In this document: positions 1 through 10,969 of the stretch, one piece after another | Layout: every line of letters begins with the position of its first letter | Position numbering within the stretch: the stretch's first letter is position 1 | Source: Chara braunii | Taxonomy: Eukaryota > Streptophyta > Charophyceae > Charales > Characeae | Direction of reading: 5' to 3' | Assembly: GCA_003427395.1 (NCBI GenBank) | Contig: BFEA01000003.1 | Location: forward strand, 4,239,778 to 4,283,463 | Length of the DNA stretch: 43,686 nt | Notes under the pieces: model-generated | What the model was told of the DNA's origin: nothing | Databases searched by the model: none | The model's input: the letters and a program-made list of their open reading frames with translations, nothing else | Position numbers and translations under genes: made by a program

Positions 1-62
1 GAGAGAGAGCAGAAAAAGAGAGAGAGAAAGAGAGATTGCAGAAACAGAGAGAGGGGGGGGGG
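1..62. repeat. GA-rich purine tract
   Basis: Imperfect GA/GAAA tract ending in an 11-base G run. It starts at the window edge and may continue outside. Low-complexity DNA with no coding signal. Confidence 0.8.
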
Positions 63-3000
63 ATTGCAGAAACAGATTGCTTGACCAGTCTGCAGATCAA
101 CAGATGGATGTGGCTCATCTGAGCAGCAAACTGGACAACAAGGGTTCAACTTGTTGAAAGATGTATGCAAGGACAGCTGGGACATACAGAAAGATATAAG
201 ACACTCTGACACCAGTGCGCTCTGCAGTCATCTGATGCTCCTACCTCACTCCATGGAAGTGTTGCATACTCATAATGAACTTTCCTCAACCCTTCAAAGA
301 AACATGACTTTCTTCAGTGGACTCGGAGTTGTAGCAGATACATTCAGATAAAGAGTGGGTGCACGAAGGTATAACACGTATGTGGCTCTCAATAACGAGC
401 ACCAATAAGATCCCAACAGCCAACCAACACGAGCATTGCAACAACCATCACATAGAAAGATGAAGAGTTAGACAAGAAACTGGAAGATAGGGGATGCAGA
501 TGCAAGAAACAGTAATCTTAGGACTTCGCTCTGCTGCCTGTTGAATGTGAGTGACACAATCTTTCCACAAAGTTACCTTGAAAGTTCACTAACCATTTTG
601 CATATCAGGCGAGAAGTGGAGAAAAGCCCTTATGCTAATCCCATTCTAACCGCAGCAGTAGCCATGAGGACATATCTACCCATAGCACCAGGCATGAAGC
701 CACATCGAACCATAGCACCAGGCATGAAACCGCATTAACCATAGCAGCAGTCATGAAGACGCATCTAACTATAGCACCAGACGTAGTAGTTGTAGCAGTC
801 GTAGCAGTAGCAACATATAAGAGTGCAGCTTGAACCATGGGTTTTTGAGAAAGAATAGACATGTACCAGGACTTTCCACTCCCAAGACTTAGGTAACTTC
901 GAAAATTCATGGGTGGTTATTCAAAACAATACAGAAATGCTCATAGATCATCAGGGGGGGGAAATAGCGTACGTAAAGAGAAAACGGAAAAAAGAGGGAA
1001 GATGCACAGTACTGAACCACCCCCCCAGGTGGCGACCTTGACTAGAGTTTGAAGGGTCCATGAGTAACCGTTAGACCTTGGGGAAAACCCCTATGATGAA
1101 CATAAACAGAAAAGGGAAAAAGGGAAAAGAAAGAAGGCACGAATCATGGAGCTCAACTCCCCTACAACTTTCATGGTTTGAAAGGATTACAAGTTTGAAC
1201 CTTGGAGAAAATATATGGAATTATCAATTGAAATGCAGTATTTTTTTTCAATCAACAGGCCTACAGGCCGAGATACGTCTTATTTCCAATCATTCACAAG
1301 TTGTCTTAATTTGCATTATTTCCAGCCAGAAGCTTTCGATTCAAGGGCACGACACTCACCCTCAATGTCAACTCTGGGCTTGATAGTTATTGTGCTTCGC
1401 TCTGTACCAGACATCACAAGCAACAAAAACAATTGGCAATTATCATCCTTTCTCAATCTCGTGCAAACAGATTAGTAGCATTTATTGTTATTTCTACAGG
1501 GGTTTGACCGATGTCAAAAAACTTGCTGAATGCTGAAACCAAGCTCCAAAATGTAACAATAGATAAGCACAGAGAAGATTTCCAGTACCCAACTATCATT
1601 CAATGTCACTGTCTCGAGTGTCATAATCTCTCTCTCTCTCCCATAGAACAAGACCAAGAAGTAGCATCGGAGGGAGGGAGGAAGGAGTAATGCAGGTGGA
1701 TGAGGAGAAAAGGAAGGAGAGAAATTCTTTCACCGTTGCAGTGTAATGGAGCCAGATACTGACCAGCATAAAGGTGCCGCCTTGGAGTTGTGATGCAGGC
1801 GGAAGATGCCCGAAGACGAAGAGGACCTATGGTGCCCAAGTAAGTCTGCAGGTAACTCGCCTCCTATCTGGCCTCCGCCTCAACCTCCTACTCTACTACT
1901 GTGCTAACTCGTCTACTTTGAATAGCGTTGCCTAGCAATGCGTCGATCTCAACCTCGAAATGCTGTGTGTTCAGAAGGAGTCCGGTCCAACTATCTATAG
2001 TGTTGGACCTACTACTACTCCTATCCGCTTGTATCCTGGATCGTCCGATCAGACTGCCGGTCGACAATCTAGGACCCAGGCCCGAAAACCTGTTATGGCC
2101 AAAACATGTAGCTGGACCTAAACAATGCGGTCCAGCCCAGTCGTGCTGTGCCTGGCTCAAACTGTGGCCACTCGGCCTGAATCGGCCCAAACTACTGGAA
2201 TAGTACACTCGGCCCTACTGGTCTGGACCAATGAAACAAAACGACGCGTCCAGACCAGTCCTACCTGAACCGGACAGAACCGCTGAGCGTCGGACTCATA
2301 GGACATACATGAACTTAGACCCAGCAGAACTAAGAACGGACAAAGAATTCAGAACATACCAAATAAACTGAGGAAATAATAAAATAAATCCTCAGAAAGA
2401 TGCAAATGGCCCAGAAAATGAAAGGAACCCATCCTCTAGACTACTCCTAGGACCCCTGGCTAGAATCGGGCCATAACAGGGCCCGTGTGGGAGGCGGAGA
2501 AACCACATTGCACTTGGGCCGAGGAACAATACTGAGCAGATGACGAAATTTGGGGAGGGAGAGAATGAAGACAGACATACAGAGCTGCGGGCAAGAAGGT
2601 GGAGATTGGAGATGGGGTCAAAGGACAACATGATACACACAACGAAAAAGAAACAACAACCTTGGACAGTTCTTTTCTTTGTGTTTTACACACCTGTATC
2701 CCGTTTCAACCCTCAATCTTGGCTTTCCTTGCCCCCAAACGGGCACCTTGATTTTTTTCCCTCTTTAATAAAGGGCGACGGGCTTGGGATATGGTTGAAC
2801 TGCCCAAGAGCGGGTAATTCATAACTATTTAATTTCATTCACCTAGTTCTGTCTGGATTAGACTCAGATCCTATCTCAACAGATCATGAGTGTACAAACT
2901 GAGCTAGCCATGAGTGTACTTTTTCAACAGTTCATGGGTGTACTATTTATGTGCCTGCTGTCCATCTGTCACATACCAATGTGGTGCAGACCAGAACCAA

Positions 3001-3430
3001 GAACCGACCTCTCACAGATGTAGTAAGGAAAGCACAGCGGAATACTAAAATACCAATAATAAGACCCAATCAATGTCACAACACAGACTGGACATCATCA
3101 TCATCACACAGTGTGAGGGGTGACCTGGGTCTAACACACACAGAAGAGGCGCCAGGCTCCAGCATACACTGATGAGGAGGGGGGGGGAGAGACGAAAGGG
3201 GGGTGGGGAAGGAGAGATGTCGCCAACTCAAAATGTCGTCGATACCGATCCAAAAATAGTCCCCCACGATGTCTCTGTCCAAATGTCAAGTCTGAATCTG
3301 AATGTCACCAAATCTCAATGTCGCAGATCTCTCTCTCTCTCTCTCTCAGTCTGATGAAGGAGGAGGGGGCCAAAGCACTGGAAGGGAAGAAGAAGAAGAG
3401 CGATGGACTGGAGGAGGAAGAAGAAGAAGA

Positions 3431-3433
<3 letters not shown>
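63..3433. other. Unassigned region without a recognisable gene
   Basis: Short overlapping open frames occur on both strands (longest about 106 codons), but none has a recognisable domain, and several begin at non-ATG codons. A 30-bp tandem repeat lies inside and is listed separately. From 3176 to 3430 the sequence becomes G- and GA-rich ahead of a long CT tract. I see no promoter, RNA gene or mobile-element signature that I can defend. Confidence 0.6.
651..782 (+). repeat. 30-bp tandem repeat, about four copies
   Basis: Units begin with CATAGCACCAGGCATGAA near 681, 711, 740 and 770, with a degenerate copy before 681. The period is 29-30 bp (10 codons), so the plus frame reads a repeated I-A-P-G-M-K-P-H peptide until a stop near 738. 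The fourth unit is degraded. Probably replication slippage rather than a gene. Confidence 0.7.
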
Positions 3434-3484
<51 letters not shown>

Positions 3485-3485
3485 N

Positions 3486-3573
<88 letters not shown>
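3434..3573. repeat. (CT)n microsatellite with one N
   Basis: About 70 CT units interrupted only by an N at 3485. The N implies the true length is unresolved. Open frames through it (Ser-Leu or Arg-Glu runs) are artefacts. Confidence 0.97.
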
Positions 3574-3576
<3 letters not shown>

Positions 3577-3676
3577 GTCTCTACTGGTCATGGCCAGTTT
3601 GCAGGGTGCCTAGGGGGTAGCATGGGGGTTAATACCAATTATTATCACTACCATCTTCCCCTGAGTAGAAAGCATA

Positions 3677-3757
3677 GTCATCATAGCTGCATTTGGGGCA
3701 ACTTTCAGTCTAGATACAACAACAATGACCATCCATTTTATTCAAGGGAAGACGGTA
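3677..3757 (+). repeat. Dispersed ~80-bp repeat, copy 1
   Basis: This segment aligns with 6093-6174 on the same strand. Shared blocks are GTCATCATAGCTGC, GGGGCAACTTTCAGTC and AGATAC. The plus-frame peptides share HHSC, GNFQSRY, FYS and ED around a divergent middle, which hints at a decayed coding fragment or mobile-element remnant. No family is recognised. Confidence 0.6.
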
Positions 3758-3762
3758 GGTAG

Positions 3763-5054
3763 TCTCAGTCCTATTACCATGACTATTCTTCGTTTGTGAG
3801 TTGTGAGGAGGTGAAAAAAAAAAAAAAAAGTCTGCTGAGGACAAAAAGCATGCCTTGCAAGACGCTAGTTTTTCTAGCATCCTTTTGAATATAACACGCT
3901 GAAAACTCTCTCTCTCTCTCTTACAGGATCTATCATTGCTTGAACTTCTTTCAATCCTGAAAAAAAAAAAAAGCATACTTGTGTTACGATCCTGGTTAGT
4001 TCCGAAGTGCAAATCCAGAAGCAAAGACAATGCCATCGAATTGCAAAAGAATTAAAAGAACTTGAGAAGAGAATGAGACAAAGGAAGAACAAGAAATGAG
4101 AAAGAAGAAGAAGAAGAAGATGTACACCAGCAAAACACCAATGACAAATCCCCCTTCTCTCGCCACTCAACCTCCTCCTCGTTATCTTCCCCAATCTTAT
4201 TCTTCACCAAACAATAATAATAACAATACCAATGAATGGTTGAGCCAGAACCAATATCCGAAGGTCCACATAGTCATGACCTTATCTCCAACGTTCTACG
4301 GTAGGTGCTGGCTACGACAGACTACTAGGGGCCTTGCCCCGATGTTCAAAAGACGACGCAAAAGCAGCTCTATCTCTACACTCAGGCCGCCATGACTCTG
4401 CCCCGAACCCTTCTGGATGCTGCGCAAGACCCACTGGGGCCTTCCAAGTGCAGTGCCTACCAAGGAGATGAAAATGACGTCCACTATAGCCGGTAAGTAC
4501 CTCGCCATTCTCGTCCTATGCCCCCTTCTTCCTCCTCCTAAAGCGGAGCTGCTCGCCATAGCCAGGCAGAGCACCCAGGCTGGGCTGCTCCAGGTAGAGC
4601 GCCCAGCTCTCCTTCTTCCTCCCCAGCAGTGCTCTGAGAACCTGGGGCCGCTCAACCAGCATGACGCCAAAACATGCACATCCCAAATGAGGAGGAGCCA
4701 CTCGCTCCTTCTGAGGATATAGCGGCCAACCAGCCTCACGGCTGGTGACTTCCAGGTCGCGCGGACTCCAAGCAACCAGTACCTCCTCCCTTTCGAAGGG
4801 AAACGCCATTGCAGGTCTGATATCGTCCCCACAGGCCCTAGACTTGGGCTACATTGGACTGGTACCCGCCTAGACTTAGGCCTACCGGTTTCTACCTTTT
4901 TATTTTCTTTTGCTGGCCTACCGCTACAAGAGTGCGGCCCTAAGCTACGTGGGCCTACTTGCCCCCCTACTTGAGTGTTTTCCCCGCTGTCAAAGTCACG
5001 GCCACAGGTAAGTACCAGGCTCAGGGGCCTGACAAACACACACACCCTGGAGGG
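3763..5054. other. Unassigned region with a long minus-strand open frame
   Basis: A minus-strand frame stays open from 5045 to 4296 (249 codons) in GC-rich sequence, but it begins at GTG, shows no recognisable motif and overlaps an open plus-strand frame at 4417-4722. Plus-strand splice-donor-like sites (CAG/GTAAGT near 5006 and CGGTAAGT near 4491) are present. Poly-A runs occur at 3815-3829 and 3961-3972. It may hold exons of an unrecognised gene; chance open frames are equally possible. Confidence 0.35.

Positions 5055-5092
<38 letters not shown>
5055..5092. repeat. (CA)n microsatellite
   Basis: About 19 CA units with a terminal ACATACAC interruption. Simple sequence repeat. Confidence 0.95.
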
Positions 5093-5098
<6 letters not shown>

Positions 5099-6092
5099 TC
5101 AAGCACTCAGGCACTCAGGCAACCTAACATTCATATGGAAACCAACAAGCACGCTCACACACAGACTTACCAACTGAAAAACTCAGAAATCAGCAGAGTT
5201 CTCAGTTTGTTATTTTGCAGGTCATTACACTTGCGAAAAACGATCAATACCTTCCATTTCCCTGGGCATCCAAAGCGTTGTTAAGGCAAGGACTCAGGAA
5301 CACTCAATTCCCTTGGCTTAACAGGAACACTTAATTCCCTTGAAAACCCAGAACACACTATGCCCCGACTGGCATAGGACAGGACAAATGCACCAGTCAT
5401 GTCATGCCTGCAGCAAAAGAAAAGACAAATCTGATGGCCAGTTCCCCTATACCAATCTGACGGAATTTGTAGCAGTCTGTGGCTTGCCCCTATCTTAATT
5501 ATGCACACATATGTATGTTGCGGATAACTCAGTTCATACACCCATTATTTGTTGAAATACGGATATGAGTTCCAATCCAGATGCGGAGATGGTGGTTTTG
5601 CTGCAGTAAGTCTTGCCGGAGTGAGGTAAAGAGGATTGTTGGGGGTTTCTGAGTCGTTTTCTGAATTTCCGAATTTCTGAGTCGTTTTCTGAATTTTGCC
5701 TATTTCTGAAGCTTGTTGTAGTCCATAGTTCCATATTTAGGTGTGACAAAATTGCGCGTTGGAAAAAAGAGGTTCGGAGGTACTACTGGTTTAAGTACTG
5801 CCAAACCCATATTGACAAGGGGTTGACCACTGCTGAGTTGGAGGTCATTGCCAATGTTATTATCGCTGAGCACGAGTACCGACAGCAAGCCAAGGCAGCA
5901 AAGTCAGCACCGCCTTACGCTACATCTTAACCACACGCAGTTGCTGCTCCGGATTGGTAGCTTCACCTTGCAAATGCTAAACTGCTTAAGGCAAGGTAGG
6001 TGGGGTGAGGGAATGTTGGGGGCAAACTGGGTGTAATGAGGATCTCTCGATCACGATGAAGGCTAATATTTTCACCCCAAATAGACCGCCCG

Positions 6093-6174
6093 GTCATCAT
6101 AGCTGCTGCATTCGGGGCAACTTTCAGTCCAGATACCTCCATCATTACGGAGCGTTCTATTCGGGTGAAGATAG
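6093..6174 (+). repeat. Dispersed ~80-bp repeat, copy 2
   Basis: Counterpart of 3677-3757 in the same orientation. It keeps the GNFQSRY and FYS/ED peptide blocks in the plus frame but has three extra bases after AGCTGC and a divergent centre. Identity is high at both ends and low in the middle. Confidence 0.6.
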
Positions 6175-6206
6175 TACTAGATTGCATAAGGTCAGCATGC
6201 CCCCAT

Positions 6207-6440
6207 AATGGTGATGATAATCGGGATAATGATGATGATGATGACGATGAAGATCGGGATGATGATGATGATGACGCAGATGGGAATTGTCATCCCCCGT
6301 AACTGATAATAATGATCAGCGAAGATAATGATAGTAGCAAATAAAATAAAATAAAAAAGATAACGACGACAGTGATCACAGATGATGATGATTGTGATCA
6401 TCATGACAATGATGATTGCAGATGATAAAGGAGGAAGAAT
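6207..6440. repeat. Imperfect (GAT)n triplet repeat
   Basis: Mixed GATGATGAC, GATAAT and GATCAT triplets with A-rich interruptions. Low-complexity. The minus-strand frame reads an Ile-rich run that is a by-product of the triplets. Confidence 0.75.
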
Positions 6441-6962
6441 GGAGGGATGACGAATGGCGAAAGCGAACGAGGACACATCACCATCTTGTGCTGTGACTGG
6501 GAGGGCAGCCGGGGAAAAAAGAGGGAAAAGATGACGCATCAATGAACAAAAATCAGAATGGAGGCTGCCAGTGAAAAGAAGGAAGAGGGAAGATGACATG
6601 GACGTAAGGAAAACAAAAAATGATCACATAGACTTCAACAGAAAAAGGGAAACGTGGACGACGAAGAGACAAGAAGAAGAAGAAGAAGAAGAGTGATAAA
6701 CAGAGGCCATTGATGGAGTTCGGCACACTCTTCGGTAAGACTTCCTTAGATGCCTGTCCTTCACGGTCATGGCTTCCTTAAAAATTAAAAATAATAATAA
6801 ATTTTAATGTATAATAATTCAATAAACTAAATTTTTATTTTTGCATTCATTGTTGGTCCGTCCATGCCTAATGAACCCGAACCTTGGTTGGAAACTGAAT
6901 CACAGCTCGTACAACGATGTGTGGTAACCGCAGGGACGGAGAATCTGCCACCAAGATGTATG

Positions 6963-6967
<5 letters not shown>

Positions 6968-7045
<78 letters not shown>
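6968..7045. repeat. (CT)n microsatellite
   Basis: About 39 uninterrupted CT units. It splits a minus-strand open frame into two unrelated halves joined by an Arg-Glu run, so that frame is not a gene. Confidence 0.97.
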
Positions 7046-7047
<2 letters not shown>

Positions 7048-8122
7048 GTGTGTGTTGCTCTAAATACCACCACGTAATGTAATCAACTGCTTGAGCATCT
7101 TTAAGATTGTTCATTGCAAAGAACTGCTTCAAGCATGAAAGCACAGTCGTATTTGGAACGTATGACGCTTCGACATCACTACAGAGATGTTTTGTGACTC
7201 GGGCGCGCGGTGCTTTGAAGATAAAGGAACAAAAATAGCAAAAGAGAATAGACATGAACAGTTGAGTGACCCAAATCCCGCCGTGCAGTACTCGTGATCC
7301 CACGATCCGTATTTTACATGAATTACCGGAAAAAGTAAGAAGATCTTTGCTCCCCTCCTCCTCTCCTTAACACTAGGCATGCCCGTGCAAAGAAAGTTTC
7401 CCGCTAAAATCTTTTCAGTCCGTTGGGGGTATGGCCAACCCCAAAAGAGGGTGGGATCGGCCATAGGCCCAATGGATAGAAGATTTTCAGTATTTTGCTT
7501 GCTGTTGTGCAATCATCTCCTTGTGTGGAACCCTCCTTCAATCACGGAGTATGCTGGCAGAAATCCAGTTTATTCCAGAAAATGTGGCAGTTACTTTGTT
7601 CACTGTTGTTGCAACCACCACCATCAGATCACATGGGAAGCACTCTGCCGTGATTTCCAGTGGGAGGTCTTTGTTTTTTTTTTTTGTTTTTTTTGCTTTT
7701 CTCCTGTTTTGTCAGTCCAGAAATTCGTAATGAACCTGTCAGGCCACTGCCACTCAGTGTCACATTGGAGCGGCCACACTCCTATTCGACTGCCAATTGG
7801 ACCATGCTCTAGGAAGACAGGAATCGAGAAAACGAACCTAATCAAAAGGATTGAAGATGGAAAAATAATCATACAAAAACGAACGTGAAGATTAACATAA
7901 TCATAAAATCATAATAACCAAACGCTGAAGAAAAGGAAAACAGGAAAAAGGCATAAAAAAACAAAGAACATAAACGAAAAGCAATGACAGTAGGAAACCG
8001 AAATATACACAAAGAGGAAATAAAACTCCCGAAATTTCTCTTTTTTTGCTCTCACTCTCATACCCTCAGGACCTTTTTAGATTGCGGATAGCCCGCATTT
8101 ACATGCACTGAGCGTCTCCTTT

Positions 8123-8123
<1 letters not shown>
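7046..8123. other. Unassigned region
   Basis: Overlapping frames (plus 7379-7888, minus 7129-7512 and 7624-7872) show no domain. A T-run lies at 7673-7692 and an A-rich stretch at 7890-8030. Nothing here can be assigned a function. Confidence 0.5.

Positions 8124-8180
<57 letters not shown>
8124..8180. repeat. (CT)n microsatellite next to possible 3' splice sites
   Basis: About 28 CT units followed directly by TTAG/G and, 20 bp on, by TTTAG/G. On the plus strand this has the form of a polypyrimidine tract plus acceptor, which is why the following frame is listed as a possible terminal exon. The tract may be no more than a microsatellite. Confidence 0.85.
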
Positions 8181-8181
<1 letters not shown>

Positions 8182-8200
8182 GGTCTATCCGTCACTTTAG

Positions 8201-8461
8201 GATTGTGGGCTCGATCAACACCAAAAAGCTCACGGCACATTTCACAGAATCGTGGCAAATACGTATTCACATGAGGACATAACAGCGGTTTTGAAGTTGC
8301 AAGTTACGGAGCTCAAACTGTTGGAATTCCCATGGCAGGTTATCCGAACGGCCATTCTGGCGTATATCAAGAATTGCAAGGCCAAAGAAGTACGGGATAT
8401 ATTCATCAAATTCCTGGAAAACGAGGACAAATACCAAGCAAACAGAAAGAGAAAGCGGTGA
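8201..8461 (+). CDS. Possible terminal exon, unknown protein (86 codons)
   Basis: An open frame follows an acceptor-like TTTAG/G behind the CT tract and ends at TGA (8459-8461). It has no in-frame ATG, so it could only be an internal-to-terminal exon. The predicted peptide is hydrophilic, apparently helix-prone and rich in Lys, Glu and Leu. It ends in a basic RKRKR cluster that could serve as a nuclear localisation signal. Codon content looks more protein-like than the neighbouring frames, with no low-complexity run. I do not recognise the family and see no upstream exon. A chance frame remains a real alternative. Confidence 0.25.
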   Translation, partial: DCGLDQHQKAHGTFHRIVANTYSHEDITAVLKLQVTELKLLEFPWQVIRTAILAYIKNCKAKEVRDIFIKFLENEDKYQANRKRKR

Positions 8462-8653
8462 TGTAAATTATTGTAAATAACTGCATAAAGGTTCCGAAAA
8501 ATCCAGACCGCATACACAGAAATTCAGCAGATAAGTACGTACCTGAAAATACGACGGAGCCGAAACGAAAAATAAAACAAAAAACAAAAACAAAATAAAC
8601 AAAACGAAAAACAAAAACAAAAACAAGCAAACGATTAGCACATATTTCCTTGT

Positions 8654-8757
8654 AAAATAAAATAAAATAAAATAAAATAAAATAAAATAAAATAAAACAA
8701 AATAAAATAAAATAAAATAAAATAAAATAATATAAAATAAAATAAAAATAAAATAAA
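8654..8757. repeat. (AAAAT)n microsatellite
   Basis: About 20 AAAAT units with small interruptions (AAAACAA near 8695, TATAAAAT near 8730). Simple repeat. Confidence 0.95.
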
Positions 8758-8860
8758 TAGAACAGCAAAATCAGGTTAGAAAAGAAACGCAAATGTCTTC
8801 CCGATTAAAAAGACTAGGACATGTAAAATATAATAACCAAGGAGGAACGCACGAGAAACT

Positions 8861-9263
8861 TGATAGACGGAGGAAGGATTTTTTGGCACTACAACCGGAA
8901 GTAGGGATAAGAACATAGATGAATCTGCGGACGGGATTCAGCGGAGAGAATTATAAATGATGAAGGAGTGTTTTTTGTGAAAAATACGGGAAAGAAGTAT
9001 ATCCAGATATATAGTACTACGGGAAGGTTCATTGGAAGCAGGGATGTGTTGGGTGAAATTGTAAAATACGGAGGAGGGACTTTTGAGAAATACGATAGGA
9101 ATTATATCCAGCCAAAAAAGACTACAGGAGTTATCGACGGAAACAGGGATTAGGCGGGTAAAATTGAAAATACGGAGGAGGAACTGTGGACAAAATAGGA
9201 TAGAAATTATATTCAGATAGAAAGGACTATGGGATTTATCGTTTGAGAAAGGATGAGTCGGGT
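8861..9263 (+). repeat. 105-bp (35-codon) tandem repeat, first block
   Basis: The motif TATATYCAG recurs at 8998, 9103 and 9208, exactly 105 bp apart, with flanking blocks ACTACGGGA, GGAAGCAGGGAT, GGTGAAATTGTAAAATACGG and GGAGGGAC. A degenerate unit precedes 8966. Because the period is a multiple of three, one frame reads repeated peptide units (xNYIQ, TTG, GGGTFEKY) until a stop at about 9153. This suggests a decayed repeat-protein gene or an intergenic satellite. The array resumes at 9483 after an insertion. Confidence 0.75.
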
Positions 9264-9482
9264 GTGTTTGGCCAATTCTGGTCCTAGATCTTTTCTGACC
9301 CCCCGTTGGATTTTTGTTTCAGATGGCTTCAGGAATAAGAAGACGGAGTCCTTTCCAGCCTTTGGCTGTAAGCGAAACTGGCTGATGCTGCCGGGATAAC
9401 TCCGCGTGGAATTGTGAGGTTCCCCGGCCTCGTTCCTTTGCTTGAATAAAGGATTGTGTTTGATCCATTAAAAAAAAAAAAA
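9264..9482 (+). mobile_element. Poly(A)-tailed retro-insertion inside the 105-bp repeat
   Basis: The repeat register jumps from 9208 to 9521, which is 105 plus 208 bp, giving a net insertion of about 208 bp. The inserted sequence has AATAAA at 9446-9451 and ends in a 13-A run at 9470-9482, as expected of a reverse-transcribed polyadenylated RNA. It contains a 20-codon ATG frame (9322-9384) and an acceptor-like TTTTTGTTTCAG just before that ATG. The parent transcript is not recognised. A SINE without evident Pol III boxes and a 3'-truncated processed pseudogene are both possible. Confidence 0.6.
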
Positions 9483-9660
9483 TATATGGAGGAAGGGCTT
9501 TAGAAAAACTTGGTAGGAATTATATCCAGATTGAAGGGACTACGAGAGTATCATCCGAAGCAGGAAGGATTTGGGAGAAATTGTAAAATACAGGGAAGGG
9601 ACTTTGTGAAAATTACGATGACAGTTATATCCGGAGAGAAAAAGTGCGTGAATTAAAATG
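9483..9660 (+). repeat. 105-bp tandem repeat, second block
   Basis: Continuation of the array after the insertion, with the anchor motif at 9521 and 9626 (again 105 bp apart), then decay. Frames are broken. Confidence 0.7.
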
Positions 9661-10010
9661 GAGTTAGAGGAAGGATTCATCAGACAGGAGTTGGGACCAG
9701 AAGCAGGTACAGAAGGAGAGAGAATAGCAAGAGTAGGAGGACACTTGGGAGATGAACATCCAACGGCTGAAATTGTGACGGCGAAATTCTGCGACTAAGG
9801 ACGTGATGAAGAAGAGTATACTACAGGTTAGAGGATGGATAGGTGGGGAAAGACTTGAGGCGTACGGTATAAATACCTGGACGATGGCTGGGATGATTAC
9901 CTGAGCAGAGAGGCAGAAGGGTGATCGCGACTTGTTGTTGTCGCATGCCATGGGCAGGACGTGTATTCTGTGAGAGTAAAGCCTCGCACGTATTGTCCAA
10001 ATCGCAAGTG
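9661..10010. other. Unassigned sequence before assembly gap
   Basis: No gene recognised. The last bases before the gap (CAAATCGCAAGTG) resemble the outer end of the adjoining foldback repeat. Confidence 0.5.
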
Positions 10011-10050
10011 NNNNNNNNNNNNNNNNNNNNNNNNNNNNNNNNNNNNNNNN
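10011..10050. other. Assembly gap (40 N)
   Basis: Forty unresolved bases at the outer edge of a long inverted repeat. Such structures commonly break assemblies. Confidence 0.99.
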
Positions 10051-10969
10051 CAAATGGCCCAGAAAGGTACGTGTCAAGTGACAACTGGTCACACAGTGGC
10101 CAGCTGTCACTTGCTGATGTGGCAAATGACAACTGACCACTGCATGACGGACAGTCACTTGCCATGTCAGCAGCTTCCTCGGTGCCTCAGCAGTTGTCAT
10201 GAATGAGCATTCGGCCACATCAGCTTACGATGCGTGCTGCCCTACCACGCGAGCAGATGCATCGCGCTCTGCTCCTCTATCCTCTATCGTGCCTTCATCT
10301 GCTCTGATTGGATCAGACGGCAGCAGTGAGTTGTGTATGTGCATGGCGCCGGGTGTTAATTGGGGTGTTAATTGTGGTCTTAATGCGGGTGACAAGAAAT
10401 GTTGGGTCGTATCAGAGTGAGAGTGTGGATTAAAAAAAAAGGGGGGAGTTAGACTGAGATAGTCGTGTCATCAAGAAATGGGAAATCTCTCATTCTCACT
10501 CTAATATGGCCCAACATTTCTGGTCATCAATGACACTCGCCAACACCTTGTTACCACCCTCATTAGCACCACCATTAACACCCCATTAACACTCGGATGA
10601 CTCATTCTGCTCTCCATCTCCTCTCCTCCTCATCTCCCCTATACCCACCCCACCCCCCAACATGCACATCCACATTTCTTTGTTGCCGCCGGATCTTACC
10701 AAAGCAGATAAAATCAGGACCGTGGAGCAGGGCGTGATGCATCTGCCCGTGCGGTAAGGCCACAAGCATCGTCGTCGTCTGACGTGGCCGAGTGTGCATT
10801 GACAACGATTGGTCATGCCGCGAAGAAGCTGCGGACCGGCAAGTGACAGTTGATCACACATTGGGACCTCACCCCTGCAAGGAAGCTACTGCTGATGTGG
10901 CAGAGAGGGTCGTCACAAGAACTCATCGGGCAGGAAGCTTGTGACATGGCAAGTGACGGCTGGTCACGT
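10051..10969. repeat. ~0.9-kb foldback (imperfect inverted repeat)
   Basis: The left arm (about 10051-10424) is the reverse complement of the right arm (about 10480-10969). Matching blocks include GCAGATGCATC at both 10254 and 10735 (self-complementary core ATGCAT), GTGTTAATTGGGG against CCCCATTAACAC, and GAAATGTTGGG against CCCAACATTTC. The spacer, about 10425-10480, holds an A9G6 run. Smaller dyads lie inside the arms: CAAGTGACAACTGG (10075) pairs with CCAGCTGTCACTTG (10100) with one mismatch, and GGCAAATGAC (10121) with GTCACTTGCC (10154). This fits a foldback element, a large MITE or a hairpin-RNA locus. No transposase is seen. Confidence 0.75.

Larger units (their letters stand above)
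5093..6967. other. Unassigned, partly GAT-rich
   Basis: No recognisable gene. Contents I can name are the second copy of the ~80-bp dispersed repeat (6093-6174), a run of imperfect GAT/GAC triplets (6207-6440) and an AT-rich patch (6781-6845). Short open frames on both strands lack motifs. Confidence 0.5.

Noticed and set aside
3302-3620. Ser-Leu and Arg-Glu repeat proteins
   Set aside because: Translation of the (CT)n tract.
4296-5045. 249-codon minus-strand protein
   Set aside because: Non-ATG start, no motif, and an open frame on the opposite strand; not enough to call a gene.
6827-7303. 158-codon minus-strand frame
   Set aside because: It is held open only by the CT tract that joins two unrelated segments.
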